From Bacteroidales bacterium (lineage in GTDB: Bacteria; Bacteroidota; Bacteroidia; Bacteroidales; JALTDM01), in assembly GCA_027073875.1 (NCBI GenBank), contig JALTEO010000455.1, positions 1 to 14,248 on the forward strand: 14,248 bases of DNA, in the 5' to 3' direction. The first letter of the stretch is position 1. Every line of letters begins with the position of its first letter. The notes beneath the pieces were generated by a model. That model did no database searches, had not been told where the DNA came from, and saw nothing but the letters and a program-made list of their open reading frames with translations. Shown here in pieces: positions 1 through 8,753 of the stretch. Both the position numbers and the translations under genes were made by a program.

Positions 1-28
1 CCTTTATTTATTAAACAGAAACATTTAA

Positions 29-1540
<1,512 letters not shown>

Positions 1541-1550
1541 ATAAAAGCTT

Positions 1551-1799
1551 ATGCAATTATCTATCGTAACACCGGAAAAAGAATTATTTAATGATAGTAT
1601 TTCATTAATTCAATTGCCCGGAATTGATGGCTCTTTTGAAATCTTAGAGAATCATGCACCTATTATTTCATCGTTAAGCCAAGGACAAATAAAAGTTATT
1701 GATAAAAATAAAAAAAGTCATTTGTTTGACATTGCAGGTGGTGTGGTAGAATGTAGCGAAAACACCGTTATTGTTCTGGTTGAGGTTGAAAATAAATAA
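1551..1799 (+). CDS. atpC: ATP synthase F1 subunit epsilon, short form
   Basis: Epsilon subunit of the F1 central stalk, which joins gamma to the c-ring. The 82 residues match only the N-terminal beta-sandwich of the family: it begins MQLSIVTPEKELFND, has the PGIDGSFEILENHAPIIS block and ends IAGGVVECSENTVIVLVE. The E. coli protein is about 139 residues because it has an added C-terminal helical hairpin that inhibits ATP hydrolysis; that hairpin is absent here. The gene is complete, ending in TAA with no homologous continuation downstream, so this is a natural short form, which I recall for other Bacteroidetes. It starts 10 bp after atpD and ends 6 bp before the next gene, so the three are probably co-transcribed. 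The other ATP synthase genes (a, c, b, delta, alpha, gamma) do not follow. Confidence 0.95.
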   Translation: MQLSIVTPEKELFNDSISLIQLPGIDGSFEILENHAPIISSLSQGQIKVIDKNKKSHLFDIAGGVVECSENTVIVLVEVENK

Positions 1800-1805
1800 C
1801 ACAAG

Positions 1806-2453
1806 TTGTTTTATCATAAAATTGAAGATCAGGGTATCAAGATTTTTTGGACTTCGTTAGAGAGTCAAGATGATGCTTTGTATGAACAAGCAAATCTTTC
1901 TCCTGAAGAATCAACGCTTCTGAATAGTTTTTCTTCCGATTTACGAAAAATTGAATGGCTGCAAGTGCGAGCGTTACTCAATGAGATATTTAAGCAGAAG
2001 GTAGAAATTGCTTACAAAAGTAATGGACAGCCGTATTTGCGAAATCATCCCGAATTGGAAATTAGCATTTCTCACTCCAGAACCACTGTTGCTGTTGCCA
2101 TAAGTCAAGAATTTCAAATTGGTATTGATGTTGAGTTAATTCATCCACGGCTACTGAAAATAGCAGATCGTTTTTTGAACCCGGCAGAATTCGTTTATAT
2201 GAATAACCTTACAACTGCCATTGAACAAATTCAATTTCTTACTATTGTTTGGTCTGCTAAAGAAGCATTATATAAGATTGTGGGAACCGATGTTGATTAC
2301 AAAAAAGATGTTCGTGTTAAAGAATTTTTACTTGATGAAGATGGAACTGCCATTGTTGAATTTTTCAAAAATGATACCCGCCGGCATTTTCTGGCAACAT
2401 ATCGCACAATTGAAACGATAAGTATTTTGTTGTGGATGAAAGAGAGAAAATAA
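1806..2453 (+). CDS. 4'-phosphopantetheinyl transferase superfamily protein (Sfp/AcpS-type)
   Basis: Predicted cytoplasmic enzyme that moves 4'-phosphopantetheine from coenzyme A to a serine of an acyl- or peptidyl-carrier protein. The 215 residues carry the two family signatures: IGIDVE at 105-110 (D108 and E110 as magnesium ligands) and WSAKEALYK at 149-157 (E153, K157). The upstream SISHSRTTVAVAIS segment (87-100) matches the conserved histidine region of the Sfp-like two-repeat members, and the length suits that class rather than the short AcpS type. The start is unusual. The frame is closed upstream by the atpC stop at 1797-1799, and the first in-frame ATG lies beyond residue 130, inside the fold, so TTG at 1806 is the best start. 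Carrier-protein target unknown: fatty-acid ACP or a secondary-metabolite carrier. It appears to be the last gene of the atpD-atpC transcript. Confidence 0.88.
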   Translation: MFYHKIEDQGIKIFWTSLESQDDALYEQANLSPEESTLLNSFSSDLRKIEWLQVRALLNEIFKQKVEIAYKSNGQPYLRNHPELEISISHSRTTVAVAISQEFQIGIDVELIHPRLLKIADRFLNPAEFVYMNNLTTAIEQIQFLTIVWSAKEALYKIVGTDVDYKKDVRVKEFLLDEDGTAIVEFFKNDTRRHFLATYRTIETISILLWMKERK

Positions 2454-2471
2454 TTGTCAGATATTTTTTCT

Positions 2472-3293
2472 TTATAACATTTTCAGGTAGCCGACTTCTT
2501 TTGTCGTTAAAAAACGCCATTGTCCGCGACGAAGTCCTTTTTTTGTGATTCCGGCAAAATTTATCCGGTCAAGATTTTTAACTTTATATCCAAGTGCCTC
2601 CATCGTACGACGCACAATTCTATTTCGTCCTGAATGAATACGGATAATAATTTTATTTTTGGTTTTTTCATCAACATAACTGACCGCATCAAACGATATT
2701 TTCCCGTCTTCCAGTTCTATACCGTTTATTAGTGTTTCAAATTGTGACGATTTAAAATTTTTATCTAAAACTGCCATATAAATTTTTTCAATCTCCTGAG
2801 AGGGGTGTGTCAATTTCTTAATTAAATCGCCGTCATTGGTAAGGAGTAAGACCCCTGTCGTATTTCTGTCTAAGCGTCCCATTGGTACAACCCGTTCTTT
2901 ACAACAATCTGAAACAATATTAACAACTGTTTTTAATGCGTGAGGGTCGGTTACGGTAGTAACAGTATCTTTTGGTTTATTTAGCAATAAATATACTTTT
3001 TTCTCAGGTTTTAATCGTCGTCCGTTAAATCGTACATCATCTGTTGGCAAGACCTTATATCCCATTTCATTGATTACCTTTCCGTTTACAGTTACAGTGC
3101 CGGCAGTAATATATTTATCAGCTTCACGACGGGAACAAATACCTGCATTGGCAATATAACGATTGAGTCGTATTTTTTCATCAACGGGCTTTTGTTTTTT
3201 TACTTGAATTTTTCGTTTTCCGGTGTTTTTCCCATGTTGGTATTTTTTCGGCGAATCAGATTTTTGGACAAATTGTTTTTTGAGAGGTCTCAT
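2472..3293 (-). CDS. rRNA pseudouridine synthase, RsuA/RluB/RluE/RluF family
   Basis: Predicted to convert a specific uridine in rRNA to pseudouridine; RluB-like activity on 23S rRNA is most likely but cannot be told from sequence alone. The 273 residues comprise a lysine-rich basic N-terminal tail (about 1-38), an S4 RNA-binding domain (about 40-90; RLNRYIANAGICSRREADKYI) and the catalytic domain with the signature GRLDRNTTGVLLLTNDGDL, catalytic Asp142. The C-terminal motif HSGRNRIVRRTMEALGYKV (about 218-236) is also family-typical. The ATG at 3293 is preceded by a TAnnTTTG-type site. The gene runs towards the phosphopantetheinyl transferase gene, with an 18-bp gap and no obvious shared terminator. 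Confidence 0.93.
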   Translation of the reverse strand: MRPLKKQFVQKSDSPKKYQHGKNTGKRKIQVKKQKPVDEKIRLNRYIANAGICSRREADKYITAGTVTVNGKVINEMGYKVLPTDDVRFNGRRLKPEKKVYLLLNKPKDTVTTVTDPHALKTVVNIVSDCCKERVVPMGRLDRNTTGVLLLTNDGDLIKKLTHPSQEIEKIYMAVLDKNFKSSQFETLINGIELEDGKISFDAVSYVDEKTKNKIIIRIHSGRNRIVRRTMEALGYKVKNLDRINFAGITKKGLRRGQWRFLTTKEVGYLKML

Positions 3294-3328
3294 GTATATT
3301 TTTTTTTGAAAAGGTAATTCTAAGAGAA

Positions 3329-3336
3329 CAAATGTA
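3329..3336 (-). promoter_or_regulatory. putative -7 element for the pseudouridine synthase gene
   Basis: On the minus strand the sequence reads TACATTTG, matching the Bacteroidetes TAnnTTTG -7 consensus, and ends 35 bp before the ATG at 3293. No TTG lies at the expected distance upstream, so the -33 half is weak or absent. Confidence 0.42.
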
Positions 3337-3368
3337 AGATAAAAAGTATTATTTAGCGGAATGGAAAC

Positions 3369-3392
3369 AAAAAAGCCCGTTTTTTACGGGCT
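3369..3392 (-). terminator. intrinsic terminator of the tRNA-fMet unit
   Basis: On the minus strand a 7-bp perfect stem AGCCCGT / ACGGGCT with a 5-nt A loop runs straight into six T. It lies 38 bp after the tRNA 3' end and before the pseudouridine synthase gene, so it should separate the two transcripts. Confidence 0.82.
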
Positions 3393-3430
3393 AATAAATA
3401 TTAATTTAAAGTGTTTGTGTGTATAACAAG

Positions 3431-3502
<72 letters not shown>

Positions 3503-3543
3503 ATATATTTTTTATAGTAAAGAACTTTCTTTAAAAGCAGGTG

Positions 3544-3573
3544 CAAAGATAGTTGTTTTTTCTCTATTTGCAA
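3544..3573 (-). promoter_or_regulatory. Bacteroidetes-type promoter for tRNA-fMet
   Basis: On the minus strand: TTG at 3573-3571, a 19-nt spacer, then TATCTTTG at 3551-3544. Both halves and the spacing fit the primary sigma factor consensus of Bacteroidetes (TTG / TAnnTTTG). The tRNA 5' end is 41 nt further on, leaving a short leader. This is the best promoter match in the window. Confidence 0.78.
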
Positions 3574-3599
3574 GTATTTTTTTTATTTTTTTTACAGTA

Positions 3600-5978
3600 C
3601 TATTTAATTTTATATGCTTCCGGTACCTTTATTGGCAATACTGTTAGTTTATTTTTCCCTTGCTTAATAATTTGGAATTCAACACGGCGATTGTAACGAC
3701 GGGATTCCGGACTCGATTCAATAGCAATTAAATCTTTTTCACCGTGATTTTTTATTTGCAGGGTTTTAGGGTCAACACCACGGGATACTAAATAATCTTT
3801 TACAAGTTTTGCCCGTCGTAATCCCAAGACATTATTGTATTTGTCAGTTCCTTGCGAATCAGTATATCCATGAACCATAATAATTGCAGTAGGATTAGCA
3901 ACCAAATAACTTGCCAGCACATCTAGTTGTTTATCGTAAGCGTGGGTTTCGTATTTATCAAGTTCGAAGAGCATATCGGAAATTGTTACATCGCCTTTGG
4001 CAGGAATAATAGGATTCTTTACTGATGAAGTGTCTTGCGGTGTAGTCTTATTGTTAGTGTCTTGGTTTGTATCTCCGGTTATTTGCTTTTCTTGAGAATT
4101 AGGAATAATAATCAGGTTGATAGCGTTTGGTTTCCGTTCGTCAATATGAATACGGTTGGTATCAATGTTTTTAGCCGTTAAATATCTTCTGAGTACATCT
4201 TTGCGTTTTTGGTTCAGTGGTATATTGTCGCTACTATCTTTCATAAAGATATTAATATGCAAACTATCATTAACAAACATAAATCTTGCTATATTTTTTA
4301 AGTCGGCAATGATGCCGTTAAATAGTTTATAGGAATTAGGTTTGAATTTCACAAAATAATTAGCTTGCAAGTCTCCTAAAATAATAGGATCCAATTTAAT
4401 AGCCCGTTTAATTTGTTGATAAGTAGTTCCTTTTTTGACCTCAATTTTATCAGAATAATATAAGTAATCGTCCGCTTCTACCGAAACATCATAAGTCTTC
4501 CCTGGTTTTAAGATAAATAGATATTTTCCTGTTTTAGAGTTTGGCGTAAAAATACCAACCACATCTTGAGTTGTTACATCTGTTACCGTAATTGTTATAT
4601 TTTGTGGTACGGTTCCATCTCCGGCAATAATATAACCACTCATTACTGTAAGTTCTTTCTCCTTAGCTTCCGGTAGTAATATCAGGTAAATATCCGTTCC
4701 TCCTTTGCTATTATTGTACTGTGATGAGGCATAATATGCCCGTTTTCCGTCCGGTGTTGGTAAATAAAACATATCACTACCGGTTGTATTGATTGGATAA
4801 CCGATATTTGTGGGTTCTCCCCATTTTCCTGTTTTTTTATCAAGCATCGAATAGAAAATATCATATCTTCCCATTGACTGATGTCCTTCCGAACTAAAAA
4901 ATAAAGTTACGCCGTCAGGATGAATGTAAGGACAGTCATCGTCGTACGGTGTATTAATATTGGGACCAAGATTTTGAGGAATTCCCCAGTCGCCTGAAGG
5001 TAATTTTTTTGACATATAAATATCTAATCCCCCATATCCGCCTTTGCGATTGCTGGTAAAAAAAAGTGTTTGCCCGTCAGCAGAAAGCGATGCATCGGTT
5101 TCGCGTGCTTTAGTATTTATTGGTGCCGGAAATTTTTTCGGTTCACTCCACTGGTCACCATTCAATTGGCTGTAATAAATATTTCCGTTACCATTATCAT
5201 CACGGTAAATCAGCAGTGTCTGACCATCAACAGATAGTCCGATGGTAGCATCATGATTTACTGTATTTACAGGTGTGCCAATATTTTTTGCTTTTTCCCA
5301 TACGCCATCATCGTTACGATGTGTAATATAGATATCTTCGTCATACTGATTGTCGTCTAACAACTTACCACCAATACTTCCTTCGCGGCGAGAAGTAAAT
5401 AATAATACGCTTTCATCTGCTGAAACAACGGGGCTGTGATCTTCGTAAGGACTATTGATGCTGTCGCCTAAATTAGTTACATCTATTTTTATAGGATGTT
5501 GTGTCAGTAAAATGCCATTCTTATCCCAATTGATTATTTGGTCAATTTTTGCCAAAAAGTTTGTTTCATCTGAGGATAGTTGATTTTTTAAGAGTGCCAG
5601 AATATCAATTGATTTCTGGAACTGATAATCCAGATGATATGCTTGTCCTAAATAATAATAGGTTTCTAACGGAGCACTGGTCACATCGTAATTATCCTCC
5701 ATTTTTTCAGCATTAATTCTTGAAACAGCTTCCTTTAAATACCGTATTGCTTTTTTGGGTTGATTCATATTCAAGTAGCAATATCCCAACTTAAATTGGA
5801 CATTGCCGTTTTCCGGTTGATTGTTATATATTTGTTGAAAATCTTTTACGGCTTCTGTCCAGTTCTCATCTTCAATATAGGCAACTGCTTCATTAAATAT
5901 TGTTTTCATGTCCTGCGAAAACAATGAATTAAAAGAAATAAGAAATATTAAACTTAATGATAACTTTATTTTAATCAT
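3600..5978 (-). CDS. PorE-like outer-membrane/periplasmic protein: TPR, PD40 beta-propeller, carboxypeptidase regulatory-like and OmpA domains
   Basis: Predicted exported envelope protein of 792 residues that binds peptidoglycan through its C-terminal OmpA domain. Domains from the chosen Met: signal peptide (about 1-22, no lipobox cysteine); TPR-like helices (about 25-130); five PD40/WD40-like repeats (about 175-435), each with a S-x-DG-x-x-L-x-F-type strand and a DIY or IYY strand (for example LSADGQTLFFTSNRKGG); carboxypeptidase regulatory-like beta domain (about 440-530); a degenerate OmpA-like unit (about 538-630); a Thr/Asn/Gln-rich linker; and a canonical OmpA domain (about 664-772) with GYTDSQGTDKYN, LRRAKLVKDYL and RRYNRRVEF. 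This order matches PorE of the type IX secretion system as I remember it. The wider PD40-OmpA family is large, so orthology is not proven. A TTG lies in frame at 5987, but ATG at 5978 starts right at the signal peptide and is preferred. Confidence 0.88.
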   Translation of the reverse strand: MIKIKLSLSLIFLISFNSLFSQDMKTIFNEAVAYIEDENWTEAVKDFQQIYNNQPENGNVQFKLGYCYLNMNQPKKAIRYLKEAVSRINAEKMEDNYDVTSAPLETYYYLGQAYHLDYQFQKSIDILALLKNQLSSDETNFLAKIDQIINWDKNGILLTQHPIKIDVTNLGDSINSPYEDHSPVVSADESVLLFTSRREGSIGGKLLDDNQYDEDIYITHRNDDGVWEKAKNIGTPVNTVNHDATIGLSVDGQTLLIYRDDNGNGNIYYSQLNGDQWSEPKKFPAPINTKARETDASLSADGQTLFFTSNRKGGYGGLDIYMSKKLPSGDWGIPQNLGPNINTPYDDDCPYIHPDGVTLFFSSEGHQSMGRYDIFYSMLDKKTGKWGEPTNIGYPINTTGSDMFYLPTPDGKRAYYASSQYNNSKGGTDIYLILLPEAKEKELTVMSGYIIAGDGTVPQNITITVTDVTTQDVVGIFTPNSKTGKYLFILKPGKTYDVSVEADDYLYYSDKIEVKKGTTYQQIKRAIKLDPIILGDLQANYFVKFKPNSYKLFNGIIADLKNIARFMFVNDSLHINIFMKDSSDNIPLNQKRKDVLRRYLTAKNIDTNRIHIDERKPNAINLIIIPNSQEKQITGDTNQDTNNKTTPQDTSSVKNPIIPAKGDVTISDMLFELDKYETHAYDKQLDVLASYLVANPTAIIMVHGYTDSQGTDKYNNVLGLRRAKLVKDYLVSRGVDPKTLQIKNHGEKDLIAIESSPESRRYNRRVEFQIIKQGKNKLTVLPIKVPEAYKIK

Positions 5979-6003
5979 AGAAAACAAATCTCAAATTGTT
6001 TTA

Positions 6004-6011
6004 CAAAGTTA
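6004..6011 (-). promoter_or_regulatory. putative -7 element for the PorE-like gene
   Basis: Minus strand TAACTTTG matches TAnnTTTG and ends 25 bp before the ATG at 5978, a suitable leader length. There is no clear TTG at the -33 position. Confidence 0.5.
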
Positions 6012-6240
6012 TTAATAATTTTAACGATGCCGAGTCATTTTTAACATTTGTTTCCGCAAAAGTTTTCATATACTCAGTCAAATTCCTCGCTAGTATTCCA
6101 CGATACTTTATCCATTGGTACTATTATTCTATAATCTTTAAATTCTTTTTAAAACCCCTTGTATAAAATGTTCATACATTTAGTATTTGCATAAGGTAAA
6201 ATTAGAGAATATGAGATATATTTACGAATAATCTGATTAC

Positions 6241-6462
6241 TTATTCTTGCTCTTTGATTACCCGGAACTCAACAGGAACAAACATTATCTATTCGTTTGA
6301 ATCGAGTTTTATCCTGAAAGAACAACCTTATAGGTCTTGTATCATTTTGTTGTCATTTAATCATGATAAGTAGTAAGATTTTTCAATTACAGAACTTACT
6401 TTATCATGAGGAACAATTTCTTTCAGTTCACTAACATTTGTTATAATCGTTAGTTTATTCGC
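6241..6462 (-). pseudogene. possible decayed coding remnant, minus strand
   Basis: One minus-strand frame runs about 73 codons with three internal stops (TGA at 6363-6361, TAA near 6330, TAG at 6291-6289) and no frameshift needed. Between the stops the translation looks protein-like: NVSELKEIVPHDKVSSVIEK, then LNDNKMIQDL, then GCSFRIKLDSNE, then IMFVPVEFRVIKEQE before a final TAA at 6243-6241. The last piece resembles the VEFxIIK ending of OmpA-type domains, but this is short and may be chance. All three stop codons occur, which argues against a recoded gene. It overlaps the last few bases of hddC. No family is recognised, and AT-rich DNA can give such runs by accident. Confidence 0.25.
6361..6409. 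repeat. imperfect inverted repeat downstream of hddC
   Basis: TCATGATAA (6361-6369) pairs with TTATCATGA (6401-6409), and after a 2-nt bulge AGTAAG (6372-6377) pairs with CTTACT (6395-6400). That gives a 15-bp stem with a 17-nt loop. It lies 46 bp past the hddC stop, so it could end or protect the 3' end of the heptose-operon transcript, but no T-run follows on the minus strand. Confidence 0.45.
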
Positions 6463-7147
6463 TCAATTCGTTTATCGCTTTGCGATAATCTTCAGGAATC
6501 CCAATATCGATAAAATATCCGTTTGAAGGAAAGCCATAGATTTTTAAAATATCCGTTTTCTTTTCCAGAATGTCTTTCTCAAAGGAAAAACTTTTTGTCT
6601 CAATGCCCGAAAACACATCTTGGTTTATTATGTAAATACCGCCGTTGATATACCCCTTTTCAACAAATTGTTTTTCCTTAAAACGGACAATCCTGTAAGT
6701 ATCATTTAGTTCCACACTGCCGTAACGGTCAAATTTTTCCAATGGTTTCAGTGCCACACAAATATTGGCATCGGTATGTAAATAAAAACTGTAAAGTTGC
6801 CGGAAATTTACATCAAAAAATGTGTCGCCGTTGATTACATAGAAGGCATACGACTCGATATGTTTTGCAGCGTTCATTATACCACCGCCGGTTCCGAGCG
6901 GCTCTTTTTCTACGGCATATTCCAACGAAAGCGACTTGTAGTTTTCGCCGAAATGGGCTTTTATGCTTTCCCATTTATAGCCCACCGACAATACTACGCG
7001 TTGGATTCCGGCTTTAATGAGTTGGTTAAACAATACTTCCAAAAACGGTTTTTCCCCAATGGGTGCCATGGGTTTCGGGATGTCATCAATAACACCTTGC
7101 AAGCGGGTGCCTTTGCCTCCGGCTACAATTATAGCTTCGCTAATCAT
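6455..7147 (-). CDS. hddC: D-glycero-alpha-D-manno-heptose 1-phosphate guanylyltransferase (sugar-phosphate nucleotidyltransferase)
   Basis: Predicted to join GTP and D-glycero-alpha-D-manno-heptose 1-phosphate into GDP-heptose, the activated donor for surface glycans. The 230 residues form a single Rossmann-like nucleotidyltransferase domain with the N-terminal signature AGGKGTRL (9-16), the IPKPMAPIGEKPFL segment (K25), the EPLGTGGGI segment (82-90) and the NGDTFFD metal/substrate loop (106-112). No acyltransferase-repeat extension is present, so it is not a GlmU-type enzyme. Specificity for heptose rather than mannose or glucose is inferred from the adjacent gmhA and hddA. It is the last gene of the operon; its ATG overlaps the gmhA stop by 8 bp, suggesting translational coupling. 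Confidence 0.88.
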   Translation of the reverse strand: MISEAIIVAGGKGTRLQGVIDDIPKPMAPIGEKPFLEVLFNQLIKAGIQRVVLSVGYKWESIKAHFGENYKSLSLEYAVEKEPLGTGGGIMNAAKHIESYAFYVINGDTFFDVNFRQLYSFYLHTDANICVALKPLEKFDRYGSVELNDTYRIVRFKEKQFVEKGYINGGIYIINQDVFSGIETKSFSFEKDILEKKTDILKIYGFPSNGYFIDIGIPEDYRKAINELSE

Positions 7148-7715
7148 TTTTGGGAAATAAGGTTTTTTCTACTATTTCACAAATAATATGACCTATCATA
7201 ATGTGGGCTTCCTGTATTCTCGGGGTGTCGTCCGAAGGCACATTAATCAAGATATCGACTGATTTTTTAAGTTTTCCGCCGGTATTTCCTGTCATTCCTA
7301 TGGTATGCATCCCTTTTGCTTTGGCTGCCTCCACAGCTTTAACAATGTTGGCTGAGTTTCCCGAAGTGGTGATACCGATTAAAATATCGCCTTTCCTGCC
7401 GGCACCTTCAATATACCGTGCAAAAATCTCATCATAGCTATAATCGTTGGCAACAGCGGTAATATACGAAGTGTTTACCTGTAATGCTTCGGCATAAAGC
7501 GGTGGTCTGTCGAAATAATATCTGCCCGATAACTCCGCAGCAAGATGTTGGGCATCGGCAGCACTTCCGCCATTGCCGCATAATAGTACTTTGCCTCCCG
7601 AACGGTAGGCATCAATTATCCTGTTTGCAGCTGTCTCAATAGTTTTGAGCAATGCAGAATCTTTCAGAATTTTTGTTTTTACCTCTATGGATTGTTGTAT
7701 TCTTTTCGTTATCAT
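7140..7715 (-). CDS. gmhA: sedoheptulose 7-phosphate isomerase (phosphoheptose isomerase)
   Basis: First committed step of heptose supply: converts sedoheptulose 7-phosphate to D-glycero-D-manno-heptose 7-phosphate in the cytoplasm. The 191 residues are full length (E. coli GmhA 192) and form a SIS sugar-isomerase fold. Visible signatures are CGNGGSAADAQHLAAEL (46-62) with H57 and E61, TSGNS (117-121), and QEAHIMIGH (168-176) with Q168 and H176; these align with the catalytic H61, E65, Q172 and H180 of E. coli GmhA as I recall them. Start ATG at 7715 lies 12 bp after the hddA stop, and its 3' end overlaps hddC. A DiaA-type replication role is less likely given the operon. Confidence 0.95.
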   Translation of the reverse strand: MITKRIQQSIEVKTKILKDSALLKTIETAANRIIDAYRSGGKVLLCGNGGSAADAQHLAAELSGRYYFDRPPLYAEALQVNTSYITAVANDYSYDEIFARYIEGAGRKGDILIGITTSGNSANIVKAVEAAKAKGMHTIGMTGNTGGKLKKSVDILINVPSDDTPRIQEAHIMIGHIICEIVEKTLFPKND

Positions 7716-7727
7716 AGTAAAAATATT

Positions 7728-8753
7728 TTATTTCACACTCCAAGTAGTAAGTCCTTCACTTGAAAATTCAAACTGATAAAATGTGCCTCCGAGAGCGTTC
7801 AGTGCTTTAATTACCTGAAACCGCGTGTTACGGGGACAATAGAAAAACATAAAACCGCCGCCACCGGCTCCGGAAATCTTTCCGCCGGTAGCACCTGCCG
7901 AAAGTGCGGTTTGATATATTTTTTCCATAAAGTCGGTAACAATACCGGCAGCCATTTGCTTTTTATTTTTATATCCGAAATTTAAAATCTCTCCAATCTT
8001 ATCCAATTCACCTTTTAAAATGGTTTCTTTCATTTGTATGGCTTGCGACTTGATATTGTGCATTGCCTCTATTGAAGTTGTAACCTTTTGTGTTACATTT
8101 TCTTGCTGTTTTTCGATTATGTTTGCCGAATCGCGGCTTATTTTGGTATAATACAATAAAATATTATTGGACAACTCGTTAACCACAGAGCTGTGAATGC
8201 GTAAAGGGTTGACAATAACTTTGTCGTTTTCAAAGAATTCCATAAAGTTAAATCCGCCGAAAGTAGCCGCATACTGATCTTGTTTCCCGCCTGCCATATT
8301 CAAGTCAATCCTTTCAATTTGATAGGCAAGATGAGCAATGTCGTATTCTCCCAGCGGCAATTTTAGCCATTCGGCAAAAGCCCCGATAATTGCCGTTACC
8401 AGTGTAGAAGAACTGCCCAGCCCCGATCCGGCAGGTGCATCAACAAAAGTTAACAACTCAAATGACAGGGGGGTGTCCGTAAAATCTTTAACTATACGGT
8501 TATATATGCCCTTGTGCAAATCAAATTTTCCGTCAATATTTAATTTTTCCGTTGCTTCGGTTTCAAGGTATTCGTCTCTGTCTTCGGCTTTAAAAATTAT
8601 TTTTCCGTCATCACGGGGGATAATGGATGCGTAAGCATATTTGTTGATAGTGGCGTTGAGAATGGCTCCTCCGTAAATATCGGAATAAGGCGACACATCG
8701 GAACCGCCGCCGGCAAGTCCTATCCTTAATGGTGCTTTGCTTCTAAAAATCAT
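7728..8753 (-). CDS. hddA: D-glycero-alpha-D-manno-heptose 7-phosphate kinase (GHMP kinase)
   Basis: Predicted to phosphorylate C1 of heptose 7-phosphate with ATP, giving the alpha-1,7-bisphosphate used by the GDP-heptose route. The GHMP-kinase motifs are all present in the 341 residues: N-terminal KAPLRIGLAGGGSD (6-19), the ATP loop PAGSGLGSSS (107-116) and the C-terminal GKISGAGGGG (291-300). The frame is open to an ATG at 8780, but homologues begin with MI-RSKAPLRI, so the ATG at 8753 is chosen. With that start it overlaps the end of the glycosyltransferase gene by 11 bp. Alpha-anomer (Hdd) rather than HldE-type chemistry is inferred from this fold, since HldE is a ribokinase-family enzyme, and from the pairing with hddC. 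Related fucose- or mannose-type GHMP kinases are the alternative. Confidence 0.9.
   Translation of the reverse strand: MIFRSKAPLRIGLAGGGSDVSPYSDIYGGAILNATINKYAYASIIPRDDGKIIFKAEDRDEYLETEATEKLNIDGKFDLHKGIYNRIVKDFTDTPLSFELLTFVDAPAGSGLGSSSTLVTAIIGAFAEWLKLPLGEYDIAHLAYQIERIDLNMAGGKQDQYAATFGGFNFMEFFENDKVIVNPLRIHSSVVNELSNNILLYYTKISRDSANIIEKQQENVTQKVTTSIEAMHNIKSQAIQMKETILKGELDKIGEILNFGYKNKKQMAAGIVTDFMEKIYQTALSAGATGGKISGAGGGGFMFFYCPRNTRFQVIKALNALGGTFYQFEFSSEGLTTWSVK

Larger units (their letters stand above)
5979..6454. other. 476-bp stretch without an intact gene
   Basis: No complete reading frame of credible composition is present on either strand. It holds the promoter-like site of the PorE-like gene near its left end, an 11-bp direct repeat (TAACATTTGTT at 6042-6052 and 6432-6442), an imperfect stem-loop (6361-6409), and stop-interrupted minus-strand frames that still look protein-like (6241-6462 and 6044-6148). 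It is more AT-rich than its neighbours by eye. The simplest reading is decayed coding or mobile DNA at the edge of the heptose operon. Confidence 0.6.

Noticed and set aside
6797..7186. 129-codon plus-strand frame opposite hddC
   Set aside because: It overlaps the well-supported hddC gene on the other strand and shows no family motif or signal.
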